Shown here: positions 8,871 to 18,185 of the stretch, piece after piece
How the letters are laid out: the number at the start of each line of letters is the position of its first letter
Numbering within the stretch: position 1 is the first letter of the stretch
Position numbers and translations under genes: made by a program
Notes under the pieces: generated by a model
What the model saw: only the letters and a program-made list of their open reading frames with translations
Databases searched by the model: none
Told to the model about the DNA's origin: nothing
Assembly: GCF_017352135.1 (NCBI RefSeq)
Contig: NZ_CP071456.1
Location: 358,828 to 422,827, forward strand
Origin: Rhizobium lentis
Lineage (GTDB): Bacteria; Pseudomonadota; Alphaproteobacteria; Rhizobiales; Rhizobiaceae
Direction of reading: 5' to 3'
DNA: 64,000 nucleotides

Positions 8871-10070
8871 TTAGTCGAAAAAGCCCGCATCCTCTTCCAT
8901 GAGATATTTCCTGGCGCCTTCGGCGTCGATGTCGAGCCCCAGCCCCGGCGCTTCCAGCAGATCCACCATGCTGTCCTTGACGATCTGCGGCGGCAGGCCG
9001 ATCACGAGATCCTCCCACCACGGGTCAGACGCGGTCGGATATTCGAAGGCGACGTAATTTGCCGGCAAGGTGGCGCAGACATTGATCAGTGCGCCGAGGC
9101 CGAGCAGGCCGTTGGCGGTGCCGTGCGGCGCCATCAGGATCGAGTGCATGTAGGCGTGCTCGGCGACCCATTTGAGCTCGGCCATGCCGCCGATATCGGC
9201 CGGATCGGGGCCGATGACGCGAACCGCCTGCGTCTCGATCAGCTCCTTGAAATTGTGCCTGAGGTAGATTTGCTCACCGGTATGGATCGGGGTCGACGTG
9301 GAGGTTGTCAGCTCCCGATAGGCCTGCGGGTTGACCCATGGCACGTAGTCGCCTGTCAGCATGTCCTCGAGCCACATCAAATTGTACTTCTCGACGGCGC
9401 GAGCGAACCTGATCGCATCCGGCAGCATCCAGCCCGGGCCGCAGTCGAGCGCCAGGCTGACCTTGTCGCCCAGCACTTCCTTCATCGCGATCACGCAGTC
9501 GAGCATGTGGTTGAAGCCGCGCTCGCTGATGACGCCCTGGTCCATGGCACCGTGATAGCCGGCCTTCTTCTGCGTCACGCCGTAATGGAAGTCCTCGATG
9601 GTGTCCTTCATGTTGGAATGGAAGGAGATTCCCTGCTTGATCATGAAGAAGTTCTGCGGCTGCTCCATCATCCATTTGACGTCAGCGGCGTAATCTTCCG
9701 GGCGGTCACCGGTGCGTTTCTGGCGGACCGAGCCGTTGTAGACGCGCACCTTGTCCCGCACCTTGCCGCCGAGCAGTTTATAGGCCGGCACGCCCGCAGC
9801 CTTGCCGGCGATATCCCAGAGCGCATGCTCGATCGCGCTCACCGCCGCGCCATACGGCTTGAAGGAGCCACGCTGGCGGATCTTCAGCATCACTCTTTCG
9901 ACATCGGTCGGATCCTCGCCGATCAGCGCCTCACGGAAATGCAGCACAAAGGGCTTGAGATAGGTCTTGGTGAATTCGACTTCGCCCAGGCCGTAGAGGC
10001 CCTCGTCGGTGACGATGCGGACGATCGGGTGTCTGCCGATAACGGCACAGCGCAGGTCGGTGATCTTCAT
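8871..10070 (-). CDS. Mandelate racemase/muconate lactonizing (enolase superfamily) dehydratase-like protein A
   Basis: 399 residues, full length for the family. An N-terminal capping domain (to about 125) precedes a TIM barrel. Barrel metal ligands are visible: D in LALDCGPGW, E in WLEDMLTGD and E in HTGEQIYL, with a His in APHG near the C-terminal end as likely base. The pattern is closest to the acid-sugar dehydratases (mannonate/galactonate group) rather than muconate cycloisomerases. It dehydrates an aldonic or aldaric acid to a 2-keto-3-deoxy acid, by family. It ends the minus-strand operon with two further paralogues upstream. The exact substrate cannot be read from sequence. Confidence 0.85.
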   Translation of the reverse strand: MKITDLRCAVIGRHPIVRIVTDEGLYGLGEVEFTKTYLKPFVLHFREALIGEDPTDVERVMLKIRQRGSFKPYGAAVSAIEHALWDIAGKAAGVPAYKLLGGKVRDKVRVYNGSVRQKRTGDRPEDYAADVKWMMEQPQNFFMIKQGISFHSNMKDTIEDFHYGVTQKKAGYHGAMDQGVISERGFNHMLDCVIAMKEVLGDKVSLALDCGPGWMLPDAIRFARAVEKYNLMWLEDMLTGDYVPWVNPQAYRELTTSTSTPIHTGEQIYLRHNFKELIETQAVRVIGPDPADIGGMAELKWVAEHAYMHSILMAPHGTANGLLGLGALINVCATLPANYVAFEYPTASDPWWEDLVIGLPPQIVKDSMVDLLEAPGLGLDIDAEGARKYLMEEDAGFFD

Positions 10071-10087
10071 CTTAAGCTCCGTCAGCC

Positions 10088-11449
10088 TCAGCTCCAGGTG
10101 CGATCCCAGGAATACTCATCATCCCAGTGATCCGTCGGCTGCCAGATGCCGGTAACCCCGGGCTGCAGATGCTGCGAGATCACCTCGTCGACGACGTCGT
10201 CGATCCCCAGCCCCGGCTTATCGGGAACGGTGATAAAGCCGTCCTTCACCAGCGGCCTGGGAAGGCCGGTGACAATATCGTCCCACCAGCCGACATCGCA
10301 GGCGTGGTATTCGAGCGCCATGAAGTTTTCGGTCGCCGTCGCGACGTGTGCGGCGGCCATTGCGGCGATCGGACTTTCCGCCATGTGGATGGCCATGGCG
10401 ACACCACGGTCCTGCGCCATGTCGCCGATCTTCTTGGTCTCGAGGATGCCCCCGGTGGTGAGCAGGTCCGGGTGGATGACGGAGACGCCGCCGCTCCTGA
10501 GCAGCGGCTCGAAGCCCTCCTTGAGGTATATGTCCTCGCCGGTGCAGATCGGCACCGTGGTGGAGTCCTGCAGTTGTCGGTACTGCTCGGTATACTGCCA
10601 GGGGATCACATCCTCGAGCCAGGCCGGCACGTATTTCTCGATGCGCCGGGCAAGGCGAATGCCGTTCTGCATCGAGATATGGCCGATATGGTCGATCGCC
10701 AGCGGCACCTGCATGCCGATCACCTCACGAACCTCGGCGATATATTGCTCGAGCAGGTCGAGGCCCTTGTCGGAAAAATGGAGTCCGGTAAACGGGTGCT
10801 GGACGTTATGCAGATCGTAGGAAGCGTTGCGGACAAGCCGCTCTTCGATGGTCTTCAGCGGCCCGCGACTGGGACGGTCGCGGTATCCTTCCAGTGAGCC
10901 GGCGGGAAATACGACCGCACCGGGCACATCCGCGATCTGCATCAGTCCCAAATCCATCTTGAGGAAGGTGAAGCCGAGTTCCATGCGCTGCTTGAGGCGC
11001 TTGCCGGTCTCGGTGCCGCTCGGCACGGTGGCGTCGGTATCGCAGTAGACGCGCACCTTCTCCCGAAAACGGCCGCCGAGCATCTGGTAGACAGGGACGC
11101 CATAGGCCTTGCCGGCAAGATCCCACAAGGCGATTTCAATCGCCGATACGCCGCCGCCCTGCCGGCCGTGGCCGCCGAACTGCTTGATCCGGCGAAACAG
11201 TCGATCGATATTGCAAGGGTTCTCACCCAGCAACCGGCTCTTCAGCATCAGCGCGTAGGTGGCGCTGGCGCCGTCGCGCACCTCGCCAAGCCCGACAATG
11301 CCCTGGTTGGTATAGATCTTGAGCAGCACCGAGGTGAACGGCGCGTCGAGTATTTCGGCGACCCGCATGTCGGTGATGCGAAGGTCGGAAGGCCTGGAAT
11401 GCGTATTCACCCGATTGAGCGCCTCGTCGGCTCCATATGCCTCTGGCAT
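10088..11449 (-). CDS. Enolase superfamily dehydratase-like protein B
   Basis: 453 residues, longer than protein A through an N-terminal extension of about 25 and a Trp-rich C-terminal tail ([15 protein letters not shown]). Barrel motifs run parallel to protein A: KMD in FLKMDLG, D in LAIDHIGH, E in WLEDVIPW, E in CTGEDIYL, then AIHMAE. The similar order of motifs suggests A and B are diverged duplicates or two subunits or stereospecific variants. The gap to A is 17 bases, so they are co-transcribed. Predicted aldonate/aldarate dehydratase; substrate unknown. Confidence 0.82.
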   Translation of the reverse strand: MPEAYGADEALNRVNTHSRPSDLRITDMRVAEILDAPFTSVLLKIYTNQGIVGLGEVRDGASATYALMLKSRLLGENPCNIDRLFRRIKQFGGHGRQGGGVSAIEIALWDLAGKAYGVPVYQMLGGRFREKVRVYCDTDATVPSGTETGKRLKQRMELGFTFLKMDLGLMQIADVPGAVVFPAGSLEGYRDRPSRGPLKTIEERLVRNASYDLHNVQHPFTGLHFSDKGLDLLEQYIAEVREVIGMQVPLAIDHIGHISMQNGIRLARRIEKYVPAWLEDVIPWQYTEQYRQLQDSTTVPICTGEDIYLKEGFEPLLRSGGVSVIHPDLLTTGGILETKKIGDMAQDRGVAMAIHMAESPIAAMAAAHVATATENFMALEYHACDVGWWDDIVTGLPRPLVKDGFITVPDKPGLGIDDVVDEVISQHLQPGVTGIWQPTDHWDDEYSWDRTWS

Positions 11450-11510
11450 GATTTATCCTCGTTTCGGTGGGGCGGGCTCGGCACGCACGCTGGGGCGGCA
11501 GAGAGCGTTG

Positions 11511-12677
11511 CTAGTCCAGCTCTATCTCGTGGCTTTGAAGGTAGTCTCGGTTCATTTCGACGCCGAGACCGGGTTTCGGCGTAAGCTTCAGGCTGCCGTT
11601 CGAAACATCGAGCGGTCTGTCGATGAGGTGATCGTATTTGCCGAGGTTCCACTCCGACGTTTCGAGTTTGTAGAAGTTGGGAACGGTCATCATCACCTGC
11701 GCTCCGGCAACGACGTTGATCGGCCCGGCGGCGTCATGCGGCGAGACCGGGATGTAGTAGGCTTCGCACAGGGCAGAAATCTTCTTGAGTTCGGTAATGC
11801 CGCCGGTCCAGGTCACATCCGGCATGATGTAGTCGGCGAGCCTGTTTTCGAGCACCGGCACGAAATCCCACTTCGTGTGGCCGCGCTCGCCCCACGAGAT
11901 CGCGGCGCTGACCTTCTCTCGGACCTGCCTGAGGGCGTTGAGGCTCTCGGGTGGACAGGGCTCCTCGAACCAGTCGATCTGACCAGCCTCCTCGAGGCTC
12001 CGGCAAAGGCGAATGGCGGTGGGAACGTCGAAGCGGCCATGCGCATCGATGAGGATGTCGACATCGGCGCCCGCCGTTTCGCGGATCAGGGCCGTGAGTT
12101 CGGCGGCTTCGCGCTCATCCTTGCGGGTCATGCTGCCATCGAGGTAGCCGTCCCGCTGTTCGCGCGGCATTCCATCCGCCGAGCGGCCCTGGTAGGGGAA
12201 AGGATCGAACTTGAGCGCAGTGTGGCCGGACTCGACGATGTCGCGAATTTCCCGGACCACAGCCTCCTTGCCGGTGAATTTGCGCTGGTCGGGATGGGTG
12301 TAGAGCGCGATTTCATCGCGCACCGCGCCACCCAACAGCTCGTAGATCGGCTTGCCAAGGACTTTGCCGCGGATGTCCCAGAGGGCTATGTCTATGGCGC
12401 TGACGCATTCGACTGCTGCGCCGCGACTGCCCATGTAGGTGAAGCTGCGGAATATCTTGTGCCATAGATACTCGATACGCGCCGGGTCTTCGCCGGTCAC
12501 GGCGGCGCCGATCTGCCGCAGGATCGTGCAGAGGGCGCGATTGGCGAGCCTCGTCGTGGTGGTGATCTCTCCCCAGCCGCTCACCCCCTCGTCGGTCGTC
12601 ACTTCGACGAACAGGAACTCTCCCCAATAGGAAGCATCGGACTTGATCAGCCACGGTCGAACGCTGGTGATTTTCAT
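11511..12677 (-). CDS. Enolase superfamily sugar-acid dehydratase C (galactonate/gluconate dehydratase-like)
   Basis: 388 residues from the ATG at 12677, which begins with MKITSVRPWLIK as usual in the family; an in-frame start at 12845 would overlap the regulator gene and adds an atypical tail. Motifs: LKFDPF (barrel strand 2), LIDAHGRFD (metal Asp plus HGR), WFEEPCPPE, WGERG (third metal Glu) and VSPHDAAGP (general base His). DAHGR and SPHD are typical of D-galactonate and gluconate dehydratases in the mandelate racemase subgroup. First enzyme gene behind the GntR regulator, same strand as A and B. Confidence 0.85.
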   Translation of the reverse strand: MKITSVRPWLIKSDASYWGEFLFVEVTTDEGVSGWGEITTTTRLANRALCTILRQIGAAVTGEDPARIEYLWHKIFRSFTYMGSRGAAVECVSAIDIALWDIRGKVLGKPIYELLGGAVRDEIALYTHPDQRKFTGKEAVVREIRDIVESGHTALKFDPFPYQGRSADGMPREQRDGYLDGSMTRKDEREAAELTALIRETAGADVDILIDAHGRFDVPTAIRLCRSLEEAGQIDWFEEPCPPESLNALRQVREKVSAAISWGERGHTKWDFVPVLENRLADYIMPDVTWTGGITELKKISALCEAYYIPVSPHDAAGPINVVAGAQVMMTVPNFYKLETSEWNLGKYDHLIDRPLDVSNGSLKLTPKPGLGVEMNRDYLQSHEIELD

Positions 12678-12729
12678 CTCAACTGCCTTTGTCTGAAGTG
12701 GTCGGGAAAGCGAATTCCGGGCTGGGTAT

Positions 12730-13515
12730 CTATCCTGCCCGAGCGGCGTTACGCGCACGCATGTGCTCGAGGATGTGCCGGCCGGAGCCCTCGACATGGC
12801 GTGCAATGAGGTCGGCTGCCTCGTTCGCATTTCCCGCTTTGACATGCGCGATGAGCTCGCGATGCTCGCTCAGGATCGCGGCACGGCGGGCGAGCGTGAA
12901 GTTGAAACGCCGGCTCACGGCGCGCAGCACTTCGCGATGCTTCCACCAAAGCTCGGCGGCATGGCGGTTGTAGTGCTTCTGGTACATGACGGTGTGAAAG
13001 GCGGTGTCCAGTTCGCTGTGCCTGAACGTGTCGGCAAAATCGTTCTCTTCGATCAGGCCCTGGATGCGTTCGAGTTCAGCAATGTCCTCGGCGGTGGCCA
13101 TATTCACGAACCATCGCGTCAGGGCCGGTTCGATCAAGACACCGATCTCGTAGATGTCGCGAACAAAATCCTGATCTATCGGCCTCACACGCGCTCCGCG
13201 GTTGGGAACGAAGGTGACAAAGCCCTCCCCGCGCAACAGTTGCAGAGCCTCGCGCACCGGGTTGGTCGAGGTGCCGTGGCGCCGGGCGAGATCGGTGATC
13301 ACAAGCCGCTCGTTGGCAGCGAGCCGCCCTTCGATGATGTCTTCCCTGATCAGCTGATAAAGCGAGGCGCCCTCGCTGGAGGCCCCGGTCGCGTCGATCC
13401 CTTCAGGTGGCTGTGCTTTAAAATCGCTTGTTTCGGCCAAAGCTGTCTCCAATCCATACACGTCTTTCTCGGATATCATGCCAAGCTTCCGCAAACAATG
13501 TACGATTTCTTTCAT
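12730..13515 (-). CDS. GntR family transcriptional regulator, FCD subfamily
   Basis: 261 residues. Winged helix at about 50-118 (LYQLIREDIIEGRLA, LARRHGTSTNPVREALQLL) with the GntR signature in the recognition helix, then an all-helical FCD ligand domain (about 130-250) with metal-binding-type His residues (FRHSELDTAFHTVMYQ, EHRELIAH, IARHVEGSGRHI). An unusual 45-residue N-terminal extension precedes the wing; an internal start is possible. FCD regulators usually bind organic or sugar acids and derepress adjacent operons. It lies between three dehydratase genes (downstream) and the divergent sugar transporter, and probably controls both. Confidence 0.88.
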   Translation of the reverse strand: MKEIVHCLRKLGMISEKDVYGLETALAETSDFKAQPPEGIDATGASSEGASLYQLIREDIIEGRLAANERLVITDLARRHGTSTNPVREALQLLRGEGFVTFVPNRGARVRPIDQDFVRDIYEIGVLIEPALTRWFVNMATAEDIAELERIQGLIEENDFADTFRHSELDTAFHTVMYQKHYNRHAAELWWKHREVLRAVSRRFNFTLARRAAILSEHRELIAHVKAGNANEAADLIARHVEGSGRHILEHMRARNAARAG

Positions 13516-13529
13516 TGACAGCTAATCTA

Positions 13530-13550
13530 TGATCTGAAAACGTATGATCA
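13530..13550. promoter_or_regulatory. Possible GntR operator between regulator and sugar transporter
   Basis: TGATC (13530-13534) and GATCA (13546-13550) form a short inverted repeat around an 11-base spacer, and TATGATC occurs twice, 15 bases apart (13528, 13543). It sits in the divergent promoter region of the GntR gene and the binding-protein gene. The repeat is short, so an operator role is only a suggestion. Confidence 0.3.
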
Positions 13551-13644
13551 GGTCAAAGGGATACATTGGGAGGGTCCCTCGGCCGGGAGCAAAGACCGCT
13601 CGCCTGACGCTGAGCGGCATGGGAGAGAACCTGGGAGGTTACCT

Positions 13645-15123
13645 ATGACGAGGATTTCACTCGGCCGTGCCGTTCTGCGCGGCACTGTCTCGACTGCTTT
13701 GATGGTTTCGTTGATGTCCGCCTCGGCGCTGGCTGCGCCGGTCGACTTGAGCAAGTGGTCGCCGGAATATGTGCGCTCCATTGCCGGCACGCAGGATTTC
13801 GACACGGCGGGCGATTGCGGCAAGGTCACCCCGCTCGACTACAAGGGGCGACTGACTTTCTGGTATCAGGGCGTGTTCGAGGGCGACCCCGACCTCCTGC
13901 GCCAGTATTACAAGGAGTTCTTCGAGACCTTCCGCAAGACCTATCCGAACATCCAGCTTGAAGAACAAGCCCTCACCTATAACGACCTGCTGGACAAGTT
14001 CCGCACCGCGCTGCTCGGCAATGCAGCGCCCATGGCGGTCCGCCTGCAAATCCTCGGCGGCACCGAATTCGCCGCAAAGGGCTATCTGGAGCCGCTCAAA
14101 CCCGAGGATGTGGGCTATTCGACCGAGGATTTCTGGCCCGGCGCGATGAAGGCCGTCACCTGGGAAGGGACGACCTACGGCATCCCTACCAACAATGAGA
14201 CGATGGCGTTCATCTGGAACGCCGACATCTTCAAGCGTGCAGGCCTCGATCCGGACAAGGCTCCGGCAACCTGGGACGACGTCGTCAAATATTCCAAGCA
14301 GATCCACGACAAGCTCGGCGTTGCCGGTTACGGCCTCGTGGCTCGCAAGAATGCCGGCAATACGCCGTACCGCTTCATGCCGCAGCTGTGGGCCTATGGC
14401 GGCGGCGTCTTCGACGAGGCCACTGCCAACCCGACCTATAAAGAGGTCCAGCTCGATAGCCCGCAGAGCAAGGCGGCATTGCAAGCCTCCTACGATATGT
14501 ATGTTCGCGACAAGTCGGTTCCGGTCTCGGCGCTCACCAACCAGCAGGCCGACAACCAGCCCCTCTTCCTCGCTGGCCAGCTTGGCATGATGATCTCGCA
14601 CCCGTCCGATTACAACGTCATGCTCGACCTGCAGAAGAAGACGACGGGCAGCGACAAGGACAAGGCGCAGACCGTCATCGACAATATGCGCTACGGCCTG
14701 ATCCCGACTGGTCCCGATGGCAAGCGTGCCGTCGTGTTCGGCGGCTCCAACATTCACATCCTGAAGCCCGAATATGTCGAGGGCGGCAAGGTGGACGAGC
14801 CGGCTGCAAAGGCGATCATCTGCATGTGGACGAGCCCCGAATGGTCGCTGAAGATGGCCTATGCCGGCTCTAACCCGGGAAACCTCAACGGCTTCAAGAC
14901 CAAATGGATGAAGGAACGTCTTGATAGCATCAAGTTCCTTGATGTCACGACTTCGATGCTGCCCTACGGCATTCCGTTCCCGGCGCTGCCACAGTCGCCG
15001 GAAATCATGAACATCATCATACCGGACATGCTGCAGAATGCCCTGACCGGGGCGATGTCCGTCGACCAAGCAGCCGACGACGCGGCCAACAAGGTCAAAG
15101 CCCTGATGGATGGCGGTCTCTAG
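13645..15123 (+). CDS. Sugar ABC transporter substrate-binding protein
   Basis: 492 residues with a Sec signal peptide (to about residue 31, ASALAAP). The mature part is a family 1 extracellular solute-binding protein: an opening strand LTFWYQG, then YNDLLDKFRTALLG and the hinge pattern GIPTNNETMAFIWN followed by AGLDPDKAPATWDDV. It is longer than the usual 420-residue sugar-binding proteins, mainly near both ends. A GGGAGG ribosome-binding site lies just upstream. It opens the operon of two permeases, an ATPase, an enolase-superfamily enzyme and an RraA-type protein, so an acid sugar or its precursor is the likely ligand. Periplasmic. Confidence 0.9.
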   Translation: MTRISLGRAVLRGTVSTALMVSLMSASALAAPVDLSKWSPEYVRSIAGTQDFDTAGDCGKVTPLDYKGRLTFWYQGVFEGDPDLLRQYYKEFFETFRKTYPNIQLEEQALTYNDLLDKFRTALLGNAAPMAVRLQILGGTEFAAKGYLEPLKPEDVGYSTEDFWPGAMKAVTWEGTTYGIPTNNETMAFIWNADIFKRAGLDPDKAPATWDDVVKYSKQIHDKLGVAGYGLVARKNAGNTPYRFMPQLWAYGGGVFDEATANPTYKEVQLDSPQSKAALQASYDMYVRDKSVPVSALTNQQADNQPLFLAGQLGMMISHPSDYNVMLDLQKKTTGSDKDKAQTVIDNMRYGLIPTGPDGKRAVVFGGSNIHILKPEYVEGGKVDEPAAKAIICMWTSPEWSLKMAYAGSNPGNLNGFKTKWMKERLDSIKFLDVTTSMLPYGIPFPALPQSPEIMNIIIPDMLQNALTGAMSVDQAADDAANKVKALMDGGL

Positions 15124-15140
15124 TCAATCCTGACGATCTG

Positions 15141-15167
15141 ACCGGCTGCACCTCGATTGCAGCCGGT
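15141..15167. terminator. Intercistronic hairpin after the sugar-binding protein gene
   Basis: Perfect 10-base arms (15141-15150 and 15158-15167) with a 7-base loop, 18 bases after the stop codon. No T-run follows and the permease gene begins 28 bases later. It more likely protects the abundant binding-protein mRNA 3' end or attenuates downstream expression than fully terminates. Confidence 0.6.
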
Positions 15168-15195
15168 TCATTCCGAAGAACAAGGGCACCGCACA

Positions 15196-16155
15196 GTGAC
15201 GATCTTGACTGGCAAGGCCGAGGCTCACCCAAGACTGCAATCCGATCGGTCCGGCGTGCTGCGAAAGATCTGGGAGCATCGCGCCGACTACGCGTATGTG
15301 CTTCCCTCGATCGCCGTGATGCTCATCGTCATCGCCTACCCCATCTACTACACGATCGAGCTGTCGTTCTTTAACACACCGCCCGGCCTGCAGCTCCGGG
15401 ACAAGATTTTCATCGGCCTCGACAACTACACCGCCATCCTCAAAAGTCCGGTGTTCTGGAAAGTCACCTCGAACACTCTCATATGGACAGTGGCATCCAC
15501 TTTGATCGCATTTGTCCTTGGCTTTGCCTGTGCGCTCGCGCTCCATGGCGAGTTTGTCGGCCGGGGCATCCTGCGCGCCATCCTGATCATTCCCTGGGTC
15601 ATCAGCGCGGTCGCCGCATCCTATATCTGGAAGTGGATCTACCATTCGGACTTTGGAATAATCGGCGCCGTGCTGGTCGGCCTCGGATGGGCCGACCGGC
15701 CGCCGAATTTTATCGACAGTGTCGGCACGGTGCTGCCCTCGCTGATCGTCGTCAATATCTGGCGCGAGTTTCCCTTTGCAATGATCATGATGATGGCTGG
15801 CCTGCAGACGGTTCCCGACCAGTTGCTGCGCGCCGCAAAAGTCGACGGCGCCAATGCATGGCAGCGGTTCTGGCACGTCACCTTTCCGCACTTGAGAAAC
15901 GTCTCGACGGTGACGATCCTTCTGCTCGCAGTGGCCAATTTCAATTCTTTCATCATCCCCTGGATCATGACCGGCGGCGGACCCTCGAACGCATCGCATA
16001 TCTGGATCACTCACATTTATGAACTTGCCTTCGGCCGTCAGCGCTGGGGGGTGGCATCGGCCTATTCGGTGCTGCTGTTCCTGATCCTGATGGCGCTTGG
16101 CTACTTCTACGTCCGTGCGCTGAGCGGCAACGAACGGAAGGATGGGAGCGCATGA
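15196..16155 (+). CDS. Sugar ABC transporter permease 1 (MalF/UgpA type)
   Basis: 319 residues from the GTG at 15196; a TTG at 15157 is in frame but lies inside the preceding hairpin, so the GTG is preferred. Six membrane segments are evident, beginning YAYVLPSIAVMLIVIAYPIY (about 37-56). The EAA loop that contacts the ATPase reads LRAAKVDGANAWQRFWHVTFP near residue 220. It overlaps the next permease gene by four bases (16152-16155). Inner membrane; pairs with permease 2 to form the channel. Confidence 0.9.
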   Translation: MTILTGKAEAHPRLQSDRSGVLRKIWEHRADYAYVLPSIAVMLIVIAYPIYYTIELSFFNTPPGLQLRDKIFIGLDNYTAILKSPVFWKVTSNTLIWTVASTLIAFVLGFACALALHGEFVGRGILRAILIIPWVISAVAASYIWKWIYHSDFGIIGAVLVGLGWADRPPNFIDSVGTVLPSLIVVNIWREFPFAMIMMMAGLQTVPDQLLRAAKVDGANAWQRFWHVTFPHLRNVSTVTILLLAVANFNSFIIPWIMTGGGPSNASHIWITHIYELAFGRQRWGVASAYSVLLFLILMALGYFYVRALSGNERKDGSA

Positions 16156-17042
16156 GCACCATTGCCGAGACCACGCATCGACGCCTGACCCATCGCCGTA
16201 TGCGCATCGATGGATGGCGGTGGGGCGGACGCATCTTCCTCGTGTTCATGCTGCTTTACACCGCCTTGCCGATGATCTGGATGCTGATCACCTCGATCAA
16301 ATCCGGCTTCGCGGCCATGCAATTCCCGCCGCAATGGTGGCCGGACCAACCGACCCTCGACAGCTACCAGAAGCTGCTTGATCCGCAAAACAGCGTCGGC
16401 CAGGACTTCCTGCGCTTCTTCTGGAACAGCCTTTTCGTCTCCACCGCCACGACCATCCTTTCGGTGATCGTGGCAGTTCCTGCGGCCTACGCCTTTTCGC
16501 GCTTCACCTTCCCTGGCCGGAACTTCCTGTTCTTCGCCGTCCTGCTTCGCAACATGTTCCCGGCAGTGATCTTTCTCGTGCCGCTCTTCATCCTAATGCG
16601 CGCGGTCGGGCTGGTGAACACACATGGGTCGCTCGTCCTCACCTACCTTACATTCGGTCTGCCGCTGGCAATCTGGCTCCTCAAGGGCTTCTACGACAAC
16701 ATCCCGGTGCAACTGGAGCAGGCGGCACGCATTGACGGGGCAACGCGGTTCCAGGCGTTTCTCCTGATCGTCATGCCGCTCTCGGCGCCAGGAATCATCG
16801 CCACGGCGATCTATTCCTTTATCGGCGCGTGGAACGAGTACATCTACGCCTACACCTTCCTCTCCAAGAACGAGCAGCTGACCCTGCCGGTCGGCATCCA
16901 GCGCTTCTTCTCGGAAAATACAACGGACTTTCCAGGCCTTATGGCGGCCAGCTTCATGATGAGCGTGCCCGTCGTCGTCCTGTTCCTCGTCCTGCAGCGA
17001 TACTTCGTACGGGCGCTTACGGAAGGCGCAGTCAAGCACTAG
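16152..17042 (+). CDS. Sugar ABC transporter permease 2 (MalG/UgpE type)
   Basis: 296 residues, six membrane segments, first at about 27-46 (IFLVFMLLYTALPMIWMLIT). The EAA motif reads LEQAARIDGATRFQAF followed by VMPLSAPGI, typical of the second permease of carbohydrate importers. Start fixed by the ATGA overlap with permease 1. Followed after 11 bases by the ATPase gene. Confidence 0.92.
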   Translation: MSTIAETTHRRLTHRRMRIDGWRWGGRIFLVFMLLYTALPMIWMLITSIKSGFAAMQFPPQWWPDQPTLDSYQKLLDPQNSVGQDFLRFFWNSLFVSTATTILSVIVAVPAAYAFSRFTFPGRNFLFFAVLLRNMFPAVIFLVPLFILMRAVGLVNTHGSLVLTYLTFGLPLAIWLLKGFYDNIPVQLEQAARIDGATRFQAFLLIVMPLSAPGIIATAIYSFIGAWNEYIYAYTFLSKNEQLTLPVGIQRFFSENTTDFPGLMAASFMMSVPVVVLFLVLQRYFVRALTEGAVKH

Positions 17043-17053
17043 GGGAGTTTGCG

Positions 17054-18151
17054 GTGGCCCACGTGGTCCTCAAAGATCTGGTCAAGACCTACGGCAGCTT
17101 CAAAGCTGTCAACAATGTTTCGCTGACGGTCAACGACGGCGAATTCGTTGCGCTCGTCGGCCCGTCCGGCTGCGGCAAGACAACCACGCTCAATCTTGTG
17201 GCGGGGCTTATCCCTATCACCTCCGGCGACATCGTCATCGGCGACCGGGTGGTCAACGACCTCGACCCCAAGGACCGGGACATCGCGATGGTGTTCCAGA
17301 ACTACGCACTCTATCCGCAGAAATCGGTCTACAAGAATCTGGCGTTCCCGCTGCAGATGCGAAAACTGCCACGGGACGAGATCGACAGGAAGGTCAAGGA
17401 AGCAGCGCGCGTGCTCGACATGACGCAGCTGCTCGAGCGCAAGCCGCGCGAACTTTCGGGCGGGCAACAGCAGCGCGTGGCGCTTGGGCGTGCCCTCGTT
17501 CGCGATCCGGCGGTGTTCCTGATGGATGAACCGCTCTCCAATCTCGACGCAAAGCTGCGCGTGCAGATGCGCTCCGAGATCAAACGTTTTCACCAGGACC
17601 TCAAGGCGACGATCATCTACGTGACCCACGACCAGCTCGAAGCGGTCACCATGGCCGACAGGATGGCGGTGATGAATGGCGGCTATCTGCAGCAATATGA
17701 TTCACCGGCGCAGGTCTTTGCCCATCCGGTGAACATGTTCGTCGCGAGCTTCGTCGGCAGCCCGGCGATGAGCCTTATTCCGCTGCAGGCATCAACGGCA
17801 AACGGTAACACCGTCTTGACCGGCGCGGAGGGCTGGCACCTCGAGCTCTCGCCGCAGAACGCCCAGAAGGTCGCGAGGGCAACAACCCGGAAAGTCGTGC
17901 TCGGCGCACGCCACTCGACGATCAAGCTGCACAAGAGTGCGACGCCTGGAAGCGTCCCCGCCAAGGCCTACACGGTGGAGCCGACCGGAGACGTCACCTT
18001 CGTGCAGGCGTTCCTGTCAGGCGCCGTCGTCAATGTCAGCGTGCCGCCGACCATTGCCGTCGCACCCGACGAACAGATTTGGCTCGAGTTCGATCAGGAG
18101 CGGATGCACCTGTTCGACGGCGAAACGGAAATGGCGCTGAAGGCCAACTGA
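17054..18151 (+). CDS. Sugar ABC transporter ATPase (UgpC/MalK family)
   Basis: 365 residues from the GTG at 17054, with GGGGAG 10 bases upstream; the frame is open further upstream but that part overlaps the permease. Motifs: Walker A GPSGCGKTTT (about 36-45), Q-loop FQNYALYPQ, signature [13 protein letters not shown], Walker B FLMDEPLSNLDAKLR and the switch His in THDQLEA. The C-terminal 120 residues form the TOBE/MalK regulatory domain (VLGARHSTIKLH, TGDVTFVQ). Cytosolic; energises the two permeases before it. Confidence 0.92.
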   Translation: MAHVVLKDLVKTYGSFKAVNNVSLTVNDGEFVALVGPSGCGKTTTLNLVAGLIPITSGDIVIGDRVVNDLDPKDRDIAMVFQNYALYPQKSVYKNLAFPLQMRKLPRDEIDRKVKEAARVLDMTQLLERKPRELSGGQQQRVALGRALVRDPAVFLMDEPLSNLDAKLRVQMRSEIKRFHQDLKATIIYVTHDQLEAVTMADRMAVMNGGYLQQYDSPAQVFAHPVNMFVASFVGSPAMSLIPLQASTANGNTVLTGAEGWHLELSPQNAQKVARATTRKVVLGARHSTIKLHKSATPGSVPAKAYTVEPTGDVTFVQAFLSGAVVNVSVPPTIAVAPDEQIWLEFDQERMHLFDGETEMALKAN

Positions 18152-18185
18152 GACCCTGGCGGATGCGGGTGAAACGAGGGCGTGG

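Noticed and set aside
13657..15069. Minus-strand open frame of 470 codons
   Set aside because: Shadow of the sugar-binding protein gene, which has a signal peptide and ribosome-binding site.
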